Shown: piece by piece, positions 8,072 through 16,794 of the stretch
Layout of the letters: each line of letters starts with the position of its first letter
How positions within the stretch are numbered: position 1 is the first letter of the stretch
DNA from: QANA01 sp963665505
GTDB taxonomy: Bacteria > Bacillota > Clostridia > Christensenellales > Christensenellaceae
Direction: 5' to 3'
Length of the DNA stretch: 64,000 bases
Assembly (NCBI GenBank): GCA_963665505.1
Contig: OY762275.1
Location: 248,001 to 312,000 of the forward strand
Program-made: the position numbers and the translations under genes
Notes under the pieces: generated by a model
Told to the model about the DNA's origin: nothing
Databases searched by the model: none
The model's input: only the letters and a program-made list of their open reading frames with translations

Positions 8072-9127
8072 ATGAGAACAGTACACGTAACGGCGTCCAA
8101 AGAATACGATGTCCGGATCGGGCCGGGCTTGCTCGGACAGGCGGGGACTCTTGTAGCCCAATCTATCCCTCCCTGCCAGACAGCCGTCATCACGGACGAC
8201 CATGTCGCGCCCCTGTATCTGCAAAAAACGGAACGGGCGTTGCGCGCGTCCGGTTTTTCCGTTTGCAGCCTGACTTTACCCCACGGAGAAGGCTCCAAAA
8301 GCATAGCAACACTGGAAAGGATACTCGATTTTCTTTCCGTCCATCATCTGACCAAATCGGATGTCGTGCTGGCTTTGGGCGGCGGCGTGATCGGTGATGT
8401 GACGGGTTTTGCCGCTTCGGCCTATCTGCGCGGCGTTCCCTATATACAACTGCCCACGACTTTGCTTGCAGCGGTCGATTCTTCCGTAGGCGGCAAGACG
8501 GCCGTCAACCTTGCGTCCGGCAAAAATCTGGCCGGCGCTTTTTATCAGCCTTCGCTCGTCCTCTGCGATACGGATACCCTGCGCAGTCTGCCTACGGAAA
8601 CCTATGCGGACGGTGTATCCGAATCCATCAAACACGGGGTCATCGGCAGCGCCGCATTATTTGCGGCCTTGCGCCCCGGCCTGAAAGAACAGGCGGTGGA
8701 AGACGTCATCGCGGCCTGCGTGACCATGAAGGCGGATTTCGTGGCGCAGGACGAATTCGATACTGGCAGACGCCAGATACTGAATTTTGGACATACCATC
8801 GGACATGCAATCGAAAAATGCAGCGGATTTACGCTGACGCACGGCCATGCGGTCGCGATCGGCATGGTCTATATCGCACGCGCCGCCTGGCGGCGCGGTC
8901 TTTCCCGGGAAAACTGCACACCCGAACTGTTGGAAGCTTTACAAAACAACGACCTGCCCGTCACCTGCAGCTATACGGGCGAAGAACTGGCGGAAGCTGC
9001 CCTGGCCGATAAAAAACGGCGCGGAGATACGATCACGCTCATATTGCCCGAGAAGATCGGGCATTGCTACCGGTATCCACTGCCCATCACGGAATTGACC
9101 GAATTCGTACGGGATGGTGCACAATAA
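8072..9127 (+). CDS. aroB: 3-dehydroquinate synthase
   Basis: Second shikimate step, DAHP to 3-dehydroquinate, using NAD and a divalent metal. At 351 residues it has the family's usual length. Signatures include LALGGGVIGDVTGFAAS and RGVPYIQLPTTLLAAVDSSVGGKTAVN, with metal ligands in GHTIGHAIE and HGHAVAIGM. The start at 8072 is one base after the tyrA stop and is preceded by AAGAGG, which suggests translational coupling. Confidence 0.95.
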   Translation: MRTVHVTASKEYDVRIGPGLLGQAGTLVAQSIPPCQTAVITDDHVAPLYLQKTERALRASGFSVCSLTLPHGEGSKSIATLERILDFLSVHHLTKSDVVLALGGGVIGDVTGFAASAYLRGVPYIQLPTTLLAAVDSSVGGKTAVNLASGKNLAGAFYQPSLVLCDTDTLRSLPTETYADGVSESIKHGVIGSAALFAALRPGLKEQAVEDVIAACVTMKADFVAQDEFDTGRRQILNFGHTIGHAIEKCSGFTLTHGHAVAIGMVYIARAAWRRGLSRENCTPELLEALQNNDLPVTCSYTGEELAEAALADKKRRGDTITLILPEKIGHCYRYPLPITELTEFVRDGAQ

Positions 9128-9144
9128 GAAAAAAGGAGGCATCT

Positions 9145-10416
9145 ATGGATATCTTATTACGGCCGCATGTACTGGAGGGAACACTTACGATCCCTTCCTC
9201 CAAATCAGACGTACACAGGCTTCTGATTTGTGCGGCATTAGCCGACAGGCCCACCTGCATCCGGTTTTCCGGTCTTTGCGAAGATATTCAGGCAACGTTC
9301 GCCTGCCTGCAGGTATTAGGAGCCGAGCTACGGCTGCAGTCCGGTTGTTGGAACGTACTGCCCCGTAAAGACAGCACAAGCCTTCCTGCAATTTGCAACT
9401 GCAAAGAAAGCGGTTCCACCCTGCGGTTTTTGCTGCCCGTAGCGGCGGCGTTGGGAATGGAAACACAATTTTTGGGAGAAGGCCGTTTGCCGCACCGTCC
9501 TCTGGGGCCGTTGCTCTCGGAAATGGAGCGGCATGGATGCACCTTCTCCGAACATATGCTTCCGTTCCGCCTTTCCGGCGCACTCACACCAGGGCAGTAT
9601 TCGCTGCCGGGAGATGTCAGTTCGCAGTTTATCTCAGGCCTGCTGTTCGCCCTTCCCCTGCTCAAGGGGGATAGTATCCTTACGCTTACTTCACCGCTGG
9701 AATCCCGTTCCTATGTGAATATGACGCTTTCCACGCTAAAACAATTCGGCATTGCGGTGGAAGTGCGCGCGGGTGCGTTTTTTGTCCCGGGTAACCAAAC
9801 CTACCGTTCCCCCGGCACGATCATGGCGGACGGGGATTGGTCCAACGCCGCCTTTTGGTTATGCGCGGGAGCACTGGGCAGGCCCGTCACCTGCCGCGGA
9901 CTTTTGGAAGATTCTCTGCAGGGCGACCGCGTAGTGCTTTCCCTTCTAAAGAAATTTGGCGCGCAGGTAGATATTGCGGGTACCGAAGTCACCGTTTCCC
10001 CGGGGAAGCTCTCGGCTATAGAGCTGGATGCGTCTGAAATACCCGATCTGGTCCCCGCTCTGTCCGTTGTGGCTACGGCCGCCGCCGGAACGACCTCCAT
10101 CCGTCATGCCGGACGCCTGCGCCTGAAAGAAAGCGACCGTCTGCTTGCCATTTGCACCGGGTTGACCGCGTTGGGCGCCCATATTGACGAATCCGCCGAA
10201 GGTCTGTATATACGGGGCGGGCAACCGCTATCGGGCGGATATGTGGAGGGATACCGCGACCACCGTATCGTCATGGCCATGGCGATCGCTTCCCTTCTTT
10301 GCAAAAAAGATGTCCTGTTGCGAGGAACGGAAGCCGTGCAAAAATCATACCCGGATTTTTTCCGGGATTTTGAGAAATTAGGAGGCGACACGCATGTCAT
10401 CCAGCATAGGCGTTAA
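9145..10416 (+). CDS. aroA: 3-phosphoshikimate 1-carboxyvinyltransferase (EPSP synthase)
   Basis: Sixth shikimate step: transfers the enolpyruvyl group of PEP to shikimate 3-phosphate. The 423-residue protein has the two-domain inside-out barrel fold with SSKSDVHR at the N-terminus (substrate-binding Lys and Ser), ESGSTLRFLLPVAAALG, DVSSQFISGLLFALPLL, DWSNAAFWL, RLRLKESDRL and YRDHRIVMAMAIA. In the region where glyphosate sensitivity is set the sequence reads ESGSTLRFLL, without the class I LGNAGTAMR string. A consensus AAAGGAGG lies before ATG 9145. The end overlaps the start of aroC by 23 bases. Confidence 0.95.
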   Translation: MDILLRPHVLEGTLTIPSSKSDVHRLLICAALADRPTCIRFSGLCEDIQATFACLQVLGAELRLQSGCWNVLPRKDSTSLPAICNCKESGSTLRFLLPVAAALGMETQFLGEGRLPHRPLGPLLSEMERHGCTFSEHMLPFRLSGALTPGQYSLPGDVSSQFISGLLFALPLLKGDSILTLTSPLESRSYVNMTLSTLKQFGIAVEVRAGAFFVPGNQTYRSPGTIMADGDWSNAAFWLCAGALGRPVTCRGLLEDSLQGDRVVLSLLKKFGAQVDIAGTEVTVSPGKLSAIELDASEIPDLVPALSVVATAAAGTTSIRHAGRLRLKESDRLLAICTGLTALGAHIDESAEGLYIRGGQPLSGGYVEGYRDHRIVMAMAIASLLCKKDVLLRGTEAVQKSYPDFFRDFEKLGGDTHVIQHRR

Positions 10417-11488
10417 TCTGCGCGTCAGTTTGTTCGGGCAATCCCATTCCTCCGCCATCGGCGTCGTCCTGGACGGCCTGCCGGCCGGGGAAAAAATCGA
10501 TCTGGACAAAATCCAGGCGTTTTTGTCCCGCCGGGCGCCCGGGAAAACGTCCTTTTCCACGGCGCGCAGGGAAGAAGACACCCCGCATATCGTATCCGGG
10601 CTGGTGACGGATACAACCTGTGGGGCGCCGCTCTGCGCAATCATAGAAAACAAAGACGCCCGTTCAACAGATTACGAAGCATTGCGGGATACGCCGCGCC
10701 CCGCGCACGCTGATTATACGGCCTTTGTCAAATACGGGCGGTTCCACGATATACGGGGCGGCGGGCATTTTTCCGGCCGTTTGACGGCGCCGCTGTGTTT
10801 CGCCGGCGCGGTCTGCGCGCAGATCCTTTCGCGCCGCGACATAGAGATCGGGGCGCATATCGCATCGATCGGAGAATTTTCCGATCAACCTTTCGACCCT
10901 GTATCGGTGGATGCCGCTCTGTTGCATAAAATAACAGCCAAGTCTTTCCCCGTCCTGGATGATTCCATCGGAGAGCAAATGCGGCGGCAAATCGAACAAG
11001 TGCGCAACGAGCAGGATTCTCTGGGCGGCATCGTCGAATGCTGCGCGGTGGGCGTCCCCGCGGGAATTGGCCGGCCCATGTTCGACGGTATAGAAAACCG
11101 CCTGGCGCAGATTCTTTTTGGCATCCCCGCCGTCAAAGGGGTGGAATTCGGCGCAGGTTTTTCCGCCGCCCGTATGCGCGGATCGGAAAACAACGATGCC
11201 TTTTATTGCGACGCCGCAGGGAAGATCGCCACGCGTACCAACCACCATGGCGGCTCTCTCGGCGGCATCTCTTCGGGCATGCCCATCCTGGTGCGGGTGG
11301 CGTTCAAACCGACACCGTCTATTGCCAAGAAGCAGATGTCCGTCAGTCTCGGCCGGAGACAAAACGTCCCGATAGAGATTTCCGGCCGGCACGACCCCTG
11401 CGTCGTGCCCCGGGCCGTCCCCTGCGTGGAGGCGGCCACGGCCGTTTGTCTGCTGGACCTGATTCTTACAGAACCAACAAAATTCTAA
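10394..11488 (+). CDS. aroC: Chorismate synthase
   Basis: Last shikimate step: EPSP to chorismate with reduced FMN as cofactor. The 364-residue enzyme shows GQSHSSAIGVVLDGLPAG at the N-terminus, followed by RRAPGK, RPAHADYT, IRGGGHFSGR, GVEFGAGF, TNHHGGSLGGISSG and a C-terminal RHDPCVVPRAVP. The family usually reads GxSHG at the N-terminal motif; here it is GQSHSS, a small departure. AGGAGG inside the end of aroA drives ATG 10394, so the two genes are translationally coupled. Confidence 0.95.
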   Translation: MSSSIGVNLRVSLFGQSHSSAIGVVLDGLPAGEKIDLDKIQAFLSRRAPGKTSFSTARREEDTPHIVSGLVTDTTCGAPLCAIIENKDARSTDYEALRDTPRPAHADYTAFVKYGRFHDIRGGGHFSGRLTAPLCFAGAVCAQILSRRDIEIGAHIASIGEFSDQPFDPVSVDAALLHKITAKSFPVLDDSIGEQMRRQIEQVRNEQDSLGGIVECCAVGVPAGIGRPMFDGIENRLAQILFGIPAVKGVEFGAGFSAARMRGSENNDAFYCDAAGKIATRTNHHGGSLGGISSGMPILVRVAFKPTPSIAKKQMSVSLGRRQNVPIEISGRHDPCVVPRAVPCVEAATAVCLLDLILTEPTKF

Positions 11489-11509
11489 AATATATGAGGA
11501 GAGTACGTT

Positions 11510-12655
11510 ATGGATATCACAGAGCTGCGACAAAAAATAGACAGGACCGACGATGCGATCGCGCGGTTGTTTGTGGAACGGATGGATACGGTCCTAGAGA
11601 TCGCAAACTGCAAAAACAAGACATGCATGCCCGTAGAAGACGTGGGGCGCGAGCGGAAGATTCTGAGCCGTGTGGCGGATATCGTGGGCCCTTCTTACGC
11701 CGGGTATGCCAAGATCTTATTTTCCACGCTTTTCGATCTGAGTCGCAGCTACCAAAGCCAATCTTTAGTCAAACTGACCCCTTTGGTCGAGAAGATCGAA
11801 AGCGCCGCAAAAAACGTTACGCTTCCTTTCCCGACCAAAGCCGTGGTGGCCTGCCAGGGCGTAGAGGGCGCCTACTCGCAGCAGGCGTGCGACAGTTTGT
11901 TCCCCATCGCCGACGTATTGTATTTCAGCCGCTTTGACGGTGTGTTCCAAGCCGTGGAGTCGGGCCTGTGCCAATATGGCGTGCTGCCCATCGAAAACAG
12001 CCTGGCTGGTTCCGTATCGGCAGTCTACGATCTGATGAAAAAATTCCATTTCTATATCGTACGCAGCGCAAAGCTCAAGATCGACCACTCTTTGCTCGTA
12101 AAACCGGGTACTTCGCTGGCGCAGATAAAGGAGATCATTTCTCATGAACAGGCGCTCCGCCAATGCAGTGACTTTTTCAGGGAACACCCCGAGATCAAAG
12201 CCACTGTTTTCGAGAACACCGCCGCCGCCGCGCGTTATGTCGCGGAATCGGACCGTACCGACCTGGCCGCCATCGCTTCGGTAAACTGCGGGGCATTGTA
12301 CCATCTTGTACAACTGCCTGTCTCTGTGCAGAACACCGACCATAATTATACCCGCTTTATCTGCATCTCCAAAAATCTGGAGATCTACCCCGGCGCGAAC
12401 AAAATAAGCCTGCTGCTTTCCGTTTCTCATAAACCGGGGTCGCTTTATTCGCTGGTCGCGAAATTTTCTTCCCTGGGGCTCAACCTGACAAAACTGGAGA
12501 GCCGGCCTATTCCCGGGAAAGATTTCGAATTCATGTTCTATTTCGATATAGAAGCGTCCGTCTATTCCCCCCAAACGCTGACGCTGTTGTCGCAATTGGA
12601 ACGGGAAATCGAATATTACGTGTTTTTGGGCAGCTATTCGGAAATTTCAGCGTGA
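11510..12655 (+). CDS. pheA: Bifunctional chorismate mutase / prephenate dehydratase (P-protein)
   Basis: Converts chorismate to prephenate and then to phenylpyruvate, the phenylalanine branch. Domains in order: an AroQ-type helical chorismate mutase (residues 1-85, beginning MDITELRQKIDRTDDAIARL), prephenate dehydratase (about 105-285, with GVEGAYSQQA, LPIENSLAGSV and the NYTRF motif), and a C-terminal ACT domain (about 298-370) with GSLYSLVAKF and the ESRP motif that binds phenylalanine in this family. Feedback control by Phe is therefore likely, in addition to attenuation. AGGAG precedes ATG 11510. Confidence 0.95.
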   Translation: MDITELRQKIDRTDDAIARLFVERMDTVLEIANCKNKTCMPVEDVGRERKILSRVADIVGPSYAGYAKILFSTLFDLSRSYQSQSLVKLTPLVEKIESAAKNVTLPFPTKAVVACQGVEGAYSQQACDSLFPIADVLYFSRFDGVFQAVESGLCQYGVLPIENSLAGSVSAVYDLMKKFHFYIVRSAKLKIDHSLLVKPGTSLAQIKEIISHEQALRQCSDFFREHPEIKATVFENTAAAARYVAESDRTDLAAIASVNCGALYHLVQLPVSVQNTDHNYTRFICISKNLEIYPGANKISLLLSVSHKPGSLYSLVAKFSSLGLNLTKLESRPIPGKDFEFMFYFDIEASVYSPQTLTLLSQLEREIEYYVFLGSYSEISA

Positions 12656-12665
12656 GGTGAGGTTC

Positions 12666-13907
12666 ATGCAATACGGTCTGTTGGGAGAGACACTTTCACA
12701 CAGCTTTTCTCCGCGCATACATGCCAGATTGGGCACATACGAATACGTTTTGCGCAGTTTGCCGCCGGAAAAATTGGACGATTTTTTAAAAAAAAAGGAT
12801 TTCCGCGGGCTGAATGTCACTATCCCCTATAAAAAAGCCGTGCTTCCCTACTGCGATGAACTTTCGCAGACGGCGCGGGAAATAGGCAGCGTAAATACGT
12901 TGGTGCACCGCCCGGACGGCAGTCTCCTGGGGGACAATACGGACCTGTACGGTTTTTTATATATGGCCAACCGGACAGGGATCAAACTGTCCGGCAAAAA
13001 AGTATTGATCCTGGGGAGCGGCGGAACCAGCCTGACAGCGCAGGTAGCGGCCAGACAGGAACATGCGCGGGAGATCGTTGTCGTATCCCGCAAAGGGCCG
13101 GTAACGTATGAGATGCTGGACGACCACCGGGATGCAGAATGCATTATCAATACGACGCCGGTGGGCATGTTTCCGCATACTGGCAAAAAGCTGATCGACC
13201 CGGCCGATTTCCATGCATGCCAGGGGATACTGGACGTCGTCTATAACCCGCTCCGGACGGCTCTTTTGCTGTCCGCGCGGGAAAAAGGGATCCCCTATGC
13301 CGGCGGGCTTTCCATGCTCGTTGCCCAGGCAAAACGCAGCAGCGAACTGTTTCCCGGTCTGCCTATCCAAGAGCAAAAAATAGAAGAGATCCTTGCCGAG
13401 TTGCTACTGAGCCTGACGAACATCGTGCTGATCGGGATGCCCGGCTGTGGTAAAACAGCATTGGGCAAACGGCTCGCCGACCGGTTGGGGCGTGAACATA
13501 TCGATGTGGATACGCGCGTCCTGCAAAAGACCGGCTTGTCCGCGGACGCCATGATACGCCAGCAAGGGGAACCGGCCTTCCGCCGCCTTGAAACGCAGAT
13601 CATAACGGAAATAGGCAAACAAACCGGTAAAGTGATCTCCACCGGCGGTGGTTCCATCCTGGCGGAAGACAATTATGCGCCGTTGGCACAGAACGGCATC
13701 CTGTTTTTCCTGGAGCGGGATCTGAACCGTCTGCCTACGGAAGGACGCCCCCTCTCGGCCGGCGGGCGGGAAACGCTCCGCCGCCTTTATCAGACGCGGC
13801 TTCCCCTGTACCGGAGGTTCGCAGATTTCCGCATAGACAATAACGTGTCCGCAAAACAGGCGACGGATGCGATTTTGGAGGTGTTTCATGAAGCTGCTCG
13901 TAATTAA
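12666..13907 (+). CDS. aroE-aroK: Shikimate dehydrogenase fused to shikimate kinase
   Basis: One 413-residue polypeptide carries two consecutive-pathway enzymes. Residues 1 to about 245 are AroE (3-dehydroshikimate to shikimate with NADPH): SHSFSPRIHA, NVTIPYKKAV, GDNTDLYGF, LILGSGGTSLT, NTTPVGMFP and GLSMLVAQA. Residues from about 253 are AroK (shikimate 3-phosphorylation): Walker A GMPGCGKTALG, DVDTRVLQ and STGGGSIL. An in-frame GTG at 12657 exists, but AGGTGAGG at 12655-12662 serves ATG 12666 better. The fusion links steps 4 and 5 and could limit release of shikimate; AroE-AroK fusions are known in some clostridia, though the order and linker vary. Confidence 0.94.
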   Translation: MQYGLLGETLSHSFSPRIHARLGTYEYVLRSLPPEKLDDFLKKKDFRGLNVTIPYKKAVLPYCDELSQTAREIGSVNTLVHRPDGSLLGDNTDLYGFLYMANRTGIKLSGKKVLILGSGGTSLTAQVAARQEHAREIVVVSRKGPVTYEMLDDHRDAECIINTTPVGMFPHTGKKLIDPADFHACQGILDVVYNPLRTALLLSAREKGIPYAGGLSMLVAQAKRSSELFPGLPIQEQKIEEILAELLLSLTNIVLIGMPGCGKTALGKRLADRLGREHIDVDTRVLQKTGLSADAMIRQQGEPAFRRLETQIITEIGKQTGKVISTGGGSILAEDNYAPLAQNGILFFLERDLNRLPTEGRPLSAGGRETLRRLYQTRLPLYRRFADFRIDNNVSAKQATDAILEVFHEAARN

Positions 13908-14319
13908 CGGCCCCAACCTGAATATGCTGGGCATACGGGAAAAAGATTTATACGGTGCAGATACCTACGAAAACCTGCTGAAATATATCCGGCAGGTTTG
14001 CGAGGAGAACGGAATCTCCGTAGAGTTTTTTCAATCCAATCATGAAGGCGCGATCGTAGACGCCATCCAGGCCGCGTACCGGAAAATGGACGGCATTGTC
14101 ATAAACCCCGCCGCCTATACGCATACCAGCATTGCCATACTGGATGCCCTGAAAGCGGTCTCCCTTCCCGCTGTGGAAGTCCATCTGACGGACATCTACC
14201 AGAGGGAATCCTTCCGGCATATCTCCTATGCAGGCATGGCCTGCGAAAAATCCTTTTATGGACTTGGTTTTGCCGGATACAAAGAAGCCATCCTTTACCT
14301 GAAGGACAGAAAACACTGA
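13888..14319 (+). CDS. aroQ: 3-dehydroquinate dehydratase, type II
   Basis: Third shikimate step: removes water from 3-dehydroquinate. The 143-residue protein has the dodecameric type II signature INGPNLNMLGIRE with the catalytic Tyr in DLYG, then FFQSNHEGAIVDAI, NPAAYTHTSIAILDAL and EVHLTDI. GGAGG inside the end of aroE-aroK precedes ATG 13888, giving a 20-base overlap. It ends the operon, so all seven shikimate activities plus tyrA and pheA are made from one transcript. Confidence 0.95.
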   Translation: MKLLVINGPNLNMLGIREKDLYGADTYENLLKYIRQVCEENGISVEFFQSNHEGAIVDAIQAAYRKMDGIVINPAAYTHTSIAILDALKAVSLPAVEVHLTDIYQRESFRHISYAGMACEKSFYGLGFAGYKEAILYLKDRKH

Positions 14320-14327
14320 GCATACAA

Positions 14328-14365
14328 AAAAAAGAGCCGGCGGTCAACCGGCTCTTTTTTTTGTA
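14328..14365. terminator. Bidirectional terminator between aroQ and iadA
   Basis: A 13-bp stem (14328-14340 with 14348-14360; core AGAGCCGG/CCGGCTCT) is flanked by A- and T-runs. It closes the aromatic operon on the plus strand and the iadA transcript on the minus strand. Confidence 0.88.
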
Positions 14366-14376
14366 TCTTTTATTTT

Positions 14377-15531
14377 TTATGTCTCGAACCGCCCTTTCAT
14401 ACGGACTTCTTTGTCCCACATGGCGGTTTGCCCGCGGGCAAACACACACCGGATATCTTTTTTCGCATCCAGCACCAACAGGTCGGCATCGCAGCCCGCC
14501 GCGACATGTCCTTTCCGGTCTCCGGTCCCGAGTACAGCGGCGGGGTTGGCCGTTAACAGGCAAAGAGCCGTTTCCATCGCCACCTCTTCCCGCAGCAGTT
14601 TTTTCAACTGACGGTGCAATCCCCGCGGCGACGCATACGTCAGTCCCGTACATACCCCGTGTTCGTTGAACCGGGGCATGCTGCCGCCACCGTCGCTCGA
14701 AATCGTCACATGCGCCGGGTCTACTTTCTGCAGATACGCGGCCACGCGCTGGGCGCAATCCGCCGCTTTTTCCTCCGTATCGCCGGCAGTGATATCCACC
14801 ATACCGCCCCGCCGTATCCACGCCTCTCCTTCCCGGAGCAGGCGTTCCGAACGCGCCATATGCGTGGGCAAGAATGTCCTGATGGGGATATCCGAATGAT
14901 CGACCGCATAAAAGATAGGATCCATCCCGGCATTGCCGCCTCCCATATGCATACACAGGATGCCGGCGCGGCCGGCCAGCATACTGCCCCGGCGGACTTC
15001 GCTCGCGAGGCGGATCAGCTCTTCCCCTGTCGGATTGGAACCCCGGTGATCGCTGACCGCCACCTTGGCCCCTACGATCTCGCCGATCAGCACGATGTCC
15101 CGCTCGACGCTGTCCGTAAGGGTGGCCGCAGGATAGGCATACGAACCGGTGAGCATATAGGCCGTGATGCCTTCTTCGCGCAATGCGCGCACTTTGGCCA
15201 ACAGGTTTCCCAGACTGCGGGTGATCCCGTCCGTGCCCAGCAGGCCGACGCTGGTCGTCACGCCGCTCTCTATCAATTCACATAACCCCAGCTCGGGCAC
15301 GCGCGAAGCCGGGCCCTGCTCCCCGCCGCCCCCCGTCACATGTTCGTGCAGATCGATATACCCGGGCACGACCGCATCTCCCCGTATATCCAAGACTTCC
15401 ACACTCCCTATCCCCTCATATTCCGCCAGGGAGGGCGCAAGGGCGGCAATCCTTTCCCCGGCGATCAGTATATCCCGCCGTCCCAGGTGTTCAGGTGCAT
15501 ACACATCGGCGTTTTTTAAAAGTTTCAACAT
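14377..15531 (-). CDS. iadA: Isoaspartyl (beta-aspartyl) dipeptidase
   Basis: Zinc amidohydrolase that cleaves beta-Asp-X dipeptides left from damaged proteins. The 384-residue protein has the amidohydrolase opening VPGYIDLHEHVTGGGGEQGP (metal-binding HEH), followed by GVTTSVGLLGTDG, SDHRGSNPT, HMGGG, THMARS and the late Asp in SSDGGGSMP. It ends with the NPAAVLG stretch of the beta-sandwich. Two starts are possible, 15552 and 15531. The second has AAGGATGGG just upstream and aligns better with the family. It is the last gene of a three-gene minus-strand cluster. Confidence 0.9.
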   Translation of the reverse strand: MLKLLKNADVYAPEHLGRRDILIAGERIAALAPSLAEYEGIGSVEVLDIRGDAVVPGYIDLHEHVTGGGGEQGPASRVPELGLCELIESGVTTSVGLLGTDGITRSLGNLLAKVRALREEGITAYMLTGSYAYPAATLTDSVERDIVLIGEIVGAKVAVSDHRGSNPTGEELIRLASEVRRGSMLAGRAGILCMHMGGGNAGMDPIFYAVDHSDIPIRTFLPTHMARSERLLREGEAWIRRGGMVDITAGDTEEKAADCAQRVAAYLQKVDPAHVTISSDGGGSMPRFNEHGVCTGLTYASPRGLHRQLKKLLREEVAMETALCLLTANPAAVLGTGDRKGHVAAGCDADLLVLDAKKDIRCVFARGQTAMWDKEVRMKGRFET

Positions 15532-15548
15532 TTTCCCATCCTTCAAAA

Positions 15549-16166
15549 TCATTGTACCTGCGCCACTGCGCGCACAAAACTGGCTTCCGCCGCTATTTTC
15601 AGCGGCAGCGCGATCACCTCAAACTGCTCTGCGGAAAGCAGGCTCCCCAAATTCGTCAGATTTTCCAACAGGAAAATATCCCTGGACAACAGCGCCTTGT
15701 GTACGGGAAAAGGCGGATAATCGGGCGCGGGCATATCCATCCCGAACATTTTGATATTTTTAGAGACCAAAAAAGCCGCCAATTCTTCTTCTACCGCCGG
15801 GTAGGCGGAAAAATATGCTTCTTCCCCATAATGTCTGTCAAAACCGGTATACAGCAATACGATATCTCCAACGGATATCCGCTCCGCATATTCCGCCTTC
15901 ATCCTGATGCGTTTCTGGCCGCGCACATCCAATAAAACCCCGCGGCCTGCGAACCGTTCCGGCGCAAAATCGGCAGCCAGTCTTTTATCGGGGAGCATAT
16001 GCATCGGCATATCCATATGCGTGCCCGTATGCAGACCGGATTGCAGCAGATAGGCGGTATACTGGTCGGTTTCCAGTTTTTTATTTATCGTAAGCGATGT
16101 CGGGGAATCTCCCGGATAGATGGGCGTATCCGAGCACAGCGTCCACGACAGATCAATCCATTTCAT
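15549..16166 (-). CDS. Cyclase-family metal-dependent hydrolase (kynurenine formamidase-like)
   Basis: The 205-residue protein has the Cyclase-family signature HTGTHMDMPMH, whose His and Asp residues bind metal in kynurenine formamidase and related amide or lactone hydrolases. It begins with the typical WIDLSWTLCSDTPIYPGD and later has GDIVLLYTGFD and GMDMPAPDYPPFPVHKALL. The substrate cannot be told from the sequence; kynurenine formamidase, isatin hydrolase and uncharacterised cyclases share these motifs. It overlaps the kinase gene upstream by 14 bases and lies 17 bases before iadA, so the three are probably co-transcribed. Confidence 0.82.
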   Translation of the reverse strand: MKWIDLSWTLCSDTPIYPGDSPTSLTINKKLETDQYTAYLLQSGLHTGTHMDMPMHMLPDKRLAADFAPERFAGRGVLLDVRGQKRIRMKAEYAERISVGDIVLLYTGFDRHYGEEAYFSAYPAVEEELAAFLVSKNIKMFGMDMPAPDYPPFPVHKALLSRDIFLLENLTNLGSLLSAEQFEVIALPLKIAAEASFVRAVAQVQ

Positions 16167-16680
16167 AAAAAGTCTTCCTCCTCACCACATACGCGCATAC
16201 CGACTCGGCAACTTCCCGTATCCCCAAGCGGGTCGTATCCAATTGCAGGTCGGCGGGCAATCCGCTTATCGCGTTGTTCAGCATGACCGCTCTGTCGGGA
16301 GAAATCAGCCTGCTCGTATTCCGCTCCCGGATCCTCTTGCGGAGCTCGGGTTCCGCGCAAGTAAGCACAATATGTTCGACGGCAAAACCCTGTTCTTCCA
16401 GTAGCCCCTGCAAGCGGAAAAGCCTTTCCCTTACGGGGAAAACAAATCCGGCAATGATATACGGGCAGCCGTATTCCCCGTAATTTTTGCAACAGCTTAC
16501 GATGTTGTCTTGTATCAGATCGAGCCAGGGCAACGTATCCCGGTAGGGAACGGTCCTGCCCAGATCATCTCCGTCTGCCAGAGCAAACCCATCGGGCAGC
16601 AAAAAGGAAAGATCGCGGAGCAATGCGGATTTCCCCACACCCGGCGCCGCATTGAGCATAAAAACAATTCCTTTCCCCAT
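16153..16680 (-). CDS. P-loop kinase of unknown substrate
   Basis: The 175-residue protein has a Walker A motif at the N-terminus (NAAPGVGKSALLRDL), a DGDDLGR stretch in the position of a kinase DxD, and a lid-like region rich in Arg (LRKRIRERNTSRLISPDRA). This layout fits the AAA_33, gluconate-kinase-like or zeta-toxin-like P-loop families that phosphorylate small molecules. I cannot assign a substrate. A GGGAG site lies 11 bases before the ATG. It leads the cluster with the cyclase-like hydrolase and iadA. Confidence 0.7.
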   Translation of the reverse strand: MGKGIVFMLNAAPGVGKSALLRDLSFLLPDGFALADGDDLGRTVPYRDTLPWLDLIQDNIVSCCKNYGEYGCPYIIAGFVFPVRERLFRLQGLLEEQGFAVEHIVLTCAEPELRKRIRERNTSRLISPDRAVMLNNAISGLPADLQLDTTRLGIREVAESVCAYVVRRKTFYEMD

Positions 16681-16794
16681 ACCTTTTCTCCCTATTCAGG
16701 AATATCCTGTTTTTCTTACATTCTGCCCGCATGCCCAACCGGAACAGCAGATACGGAACTTTTGCCGCAGATTTTGCGGCGTCTATCGACCCGC

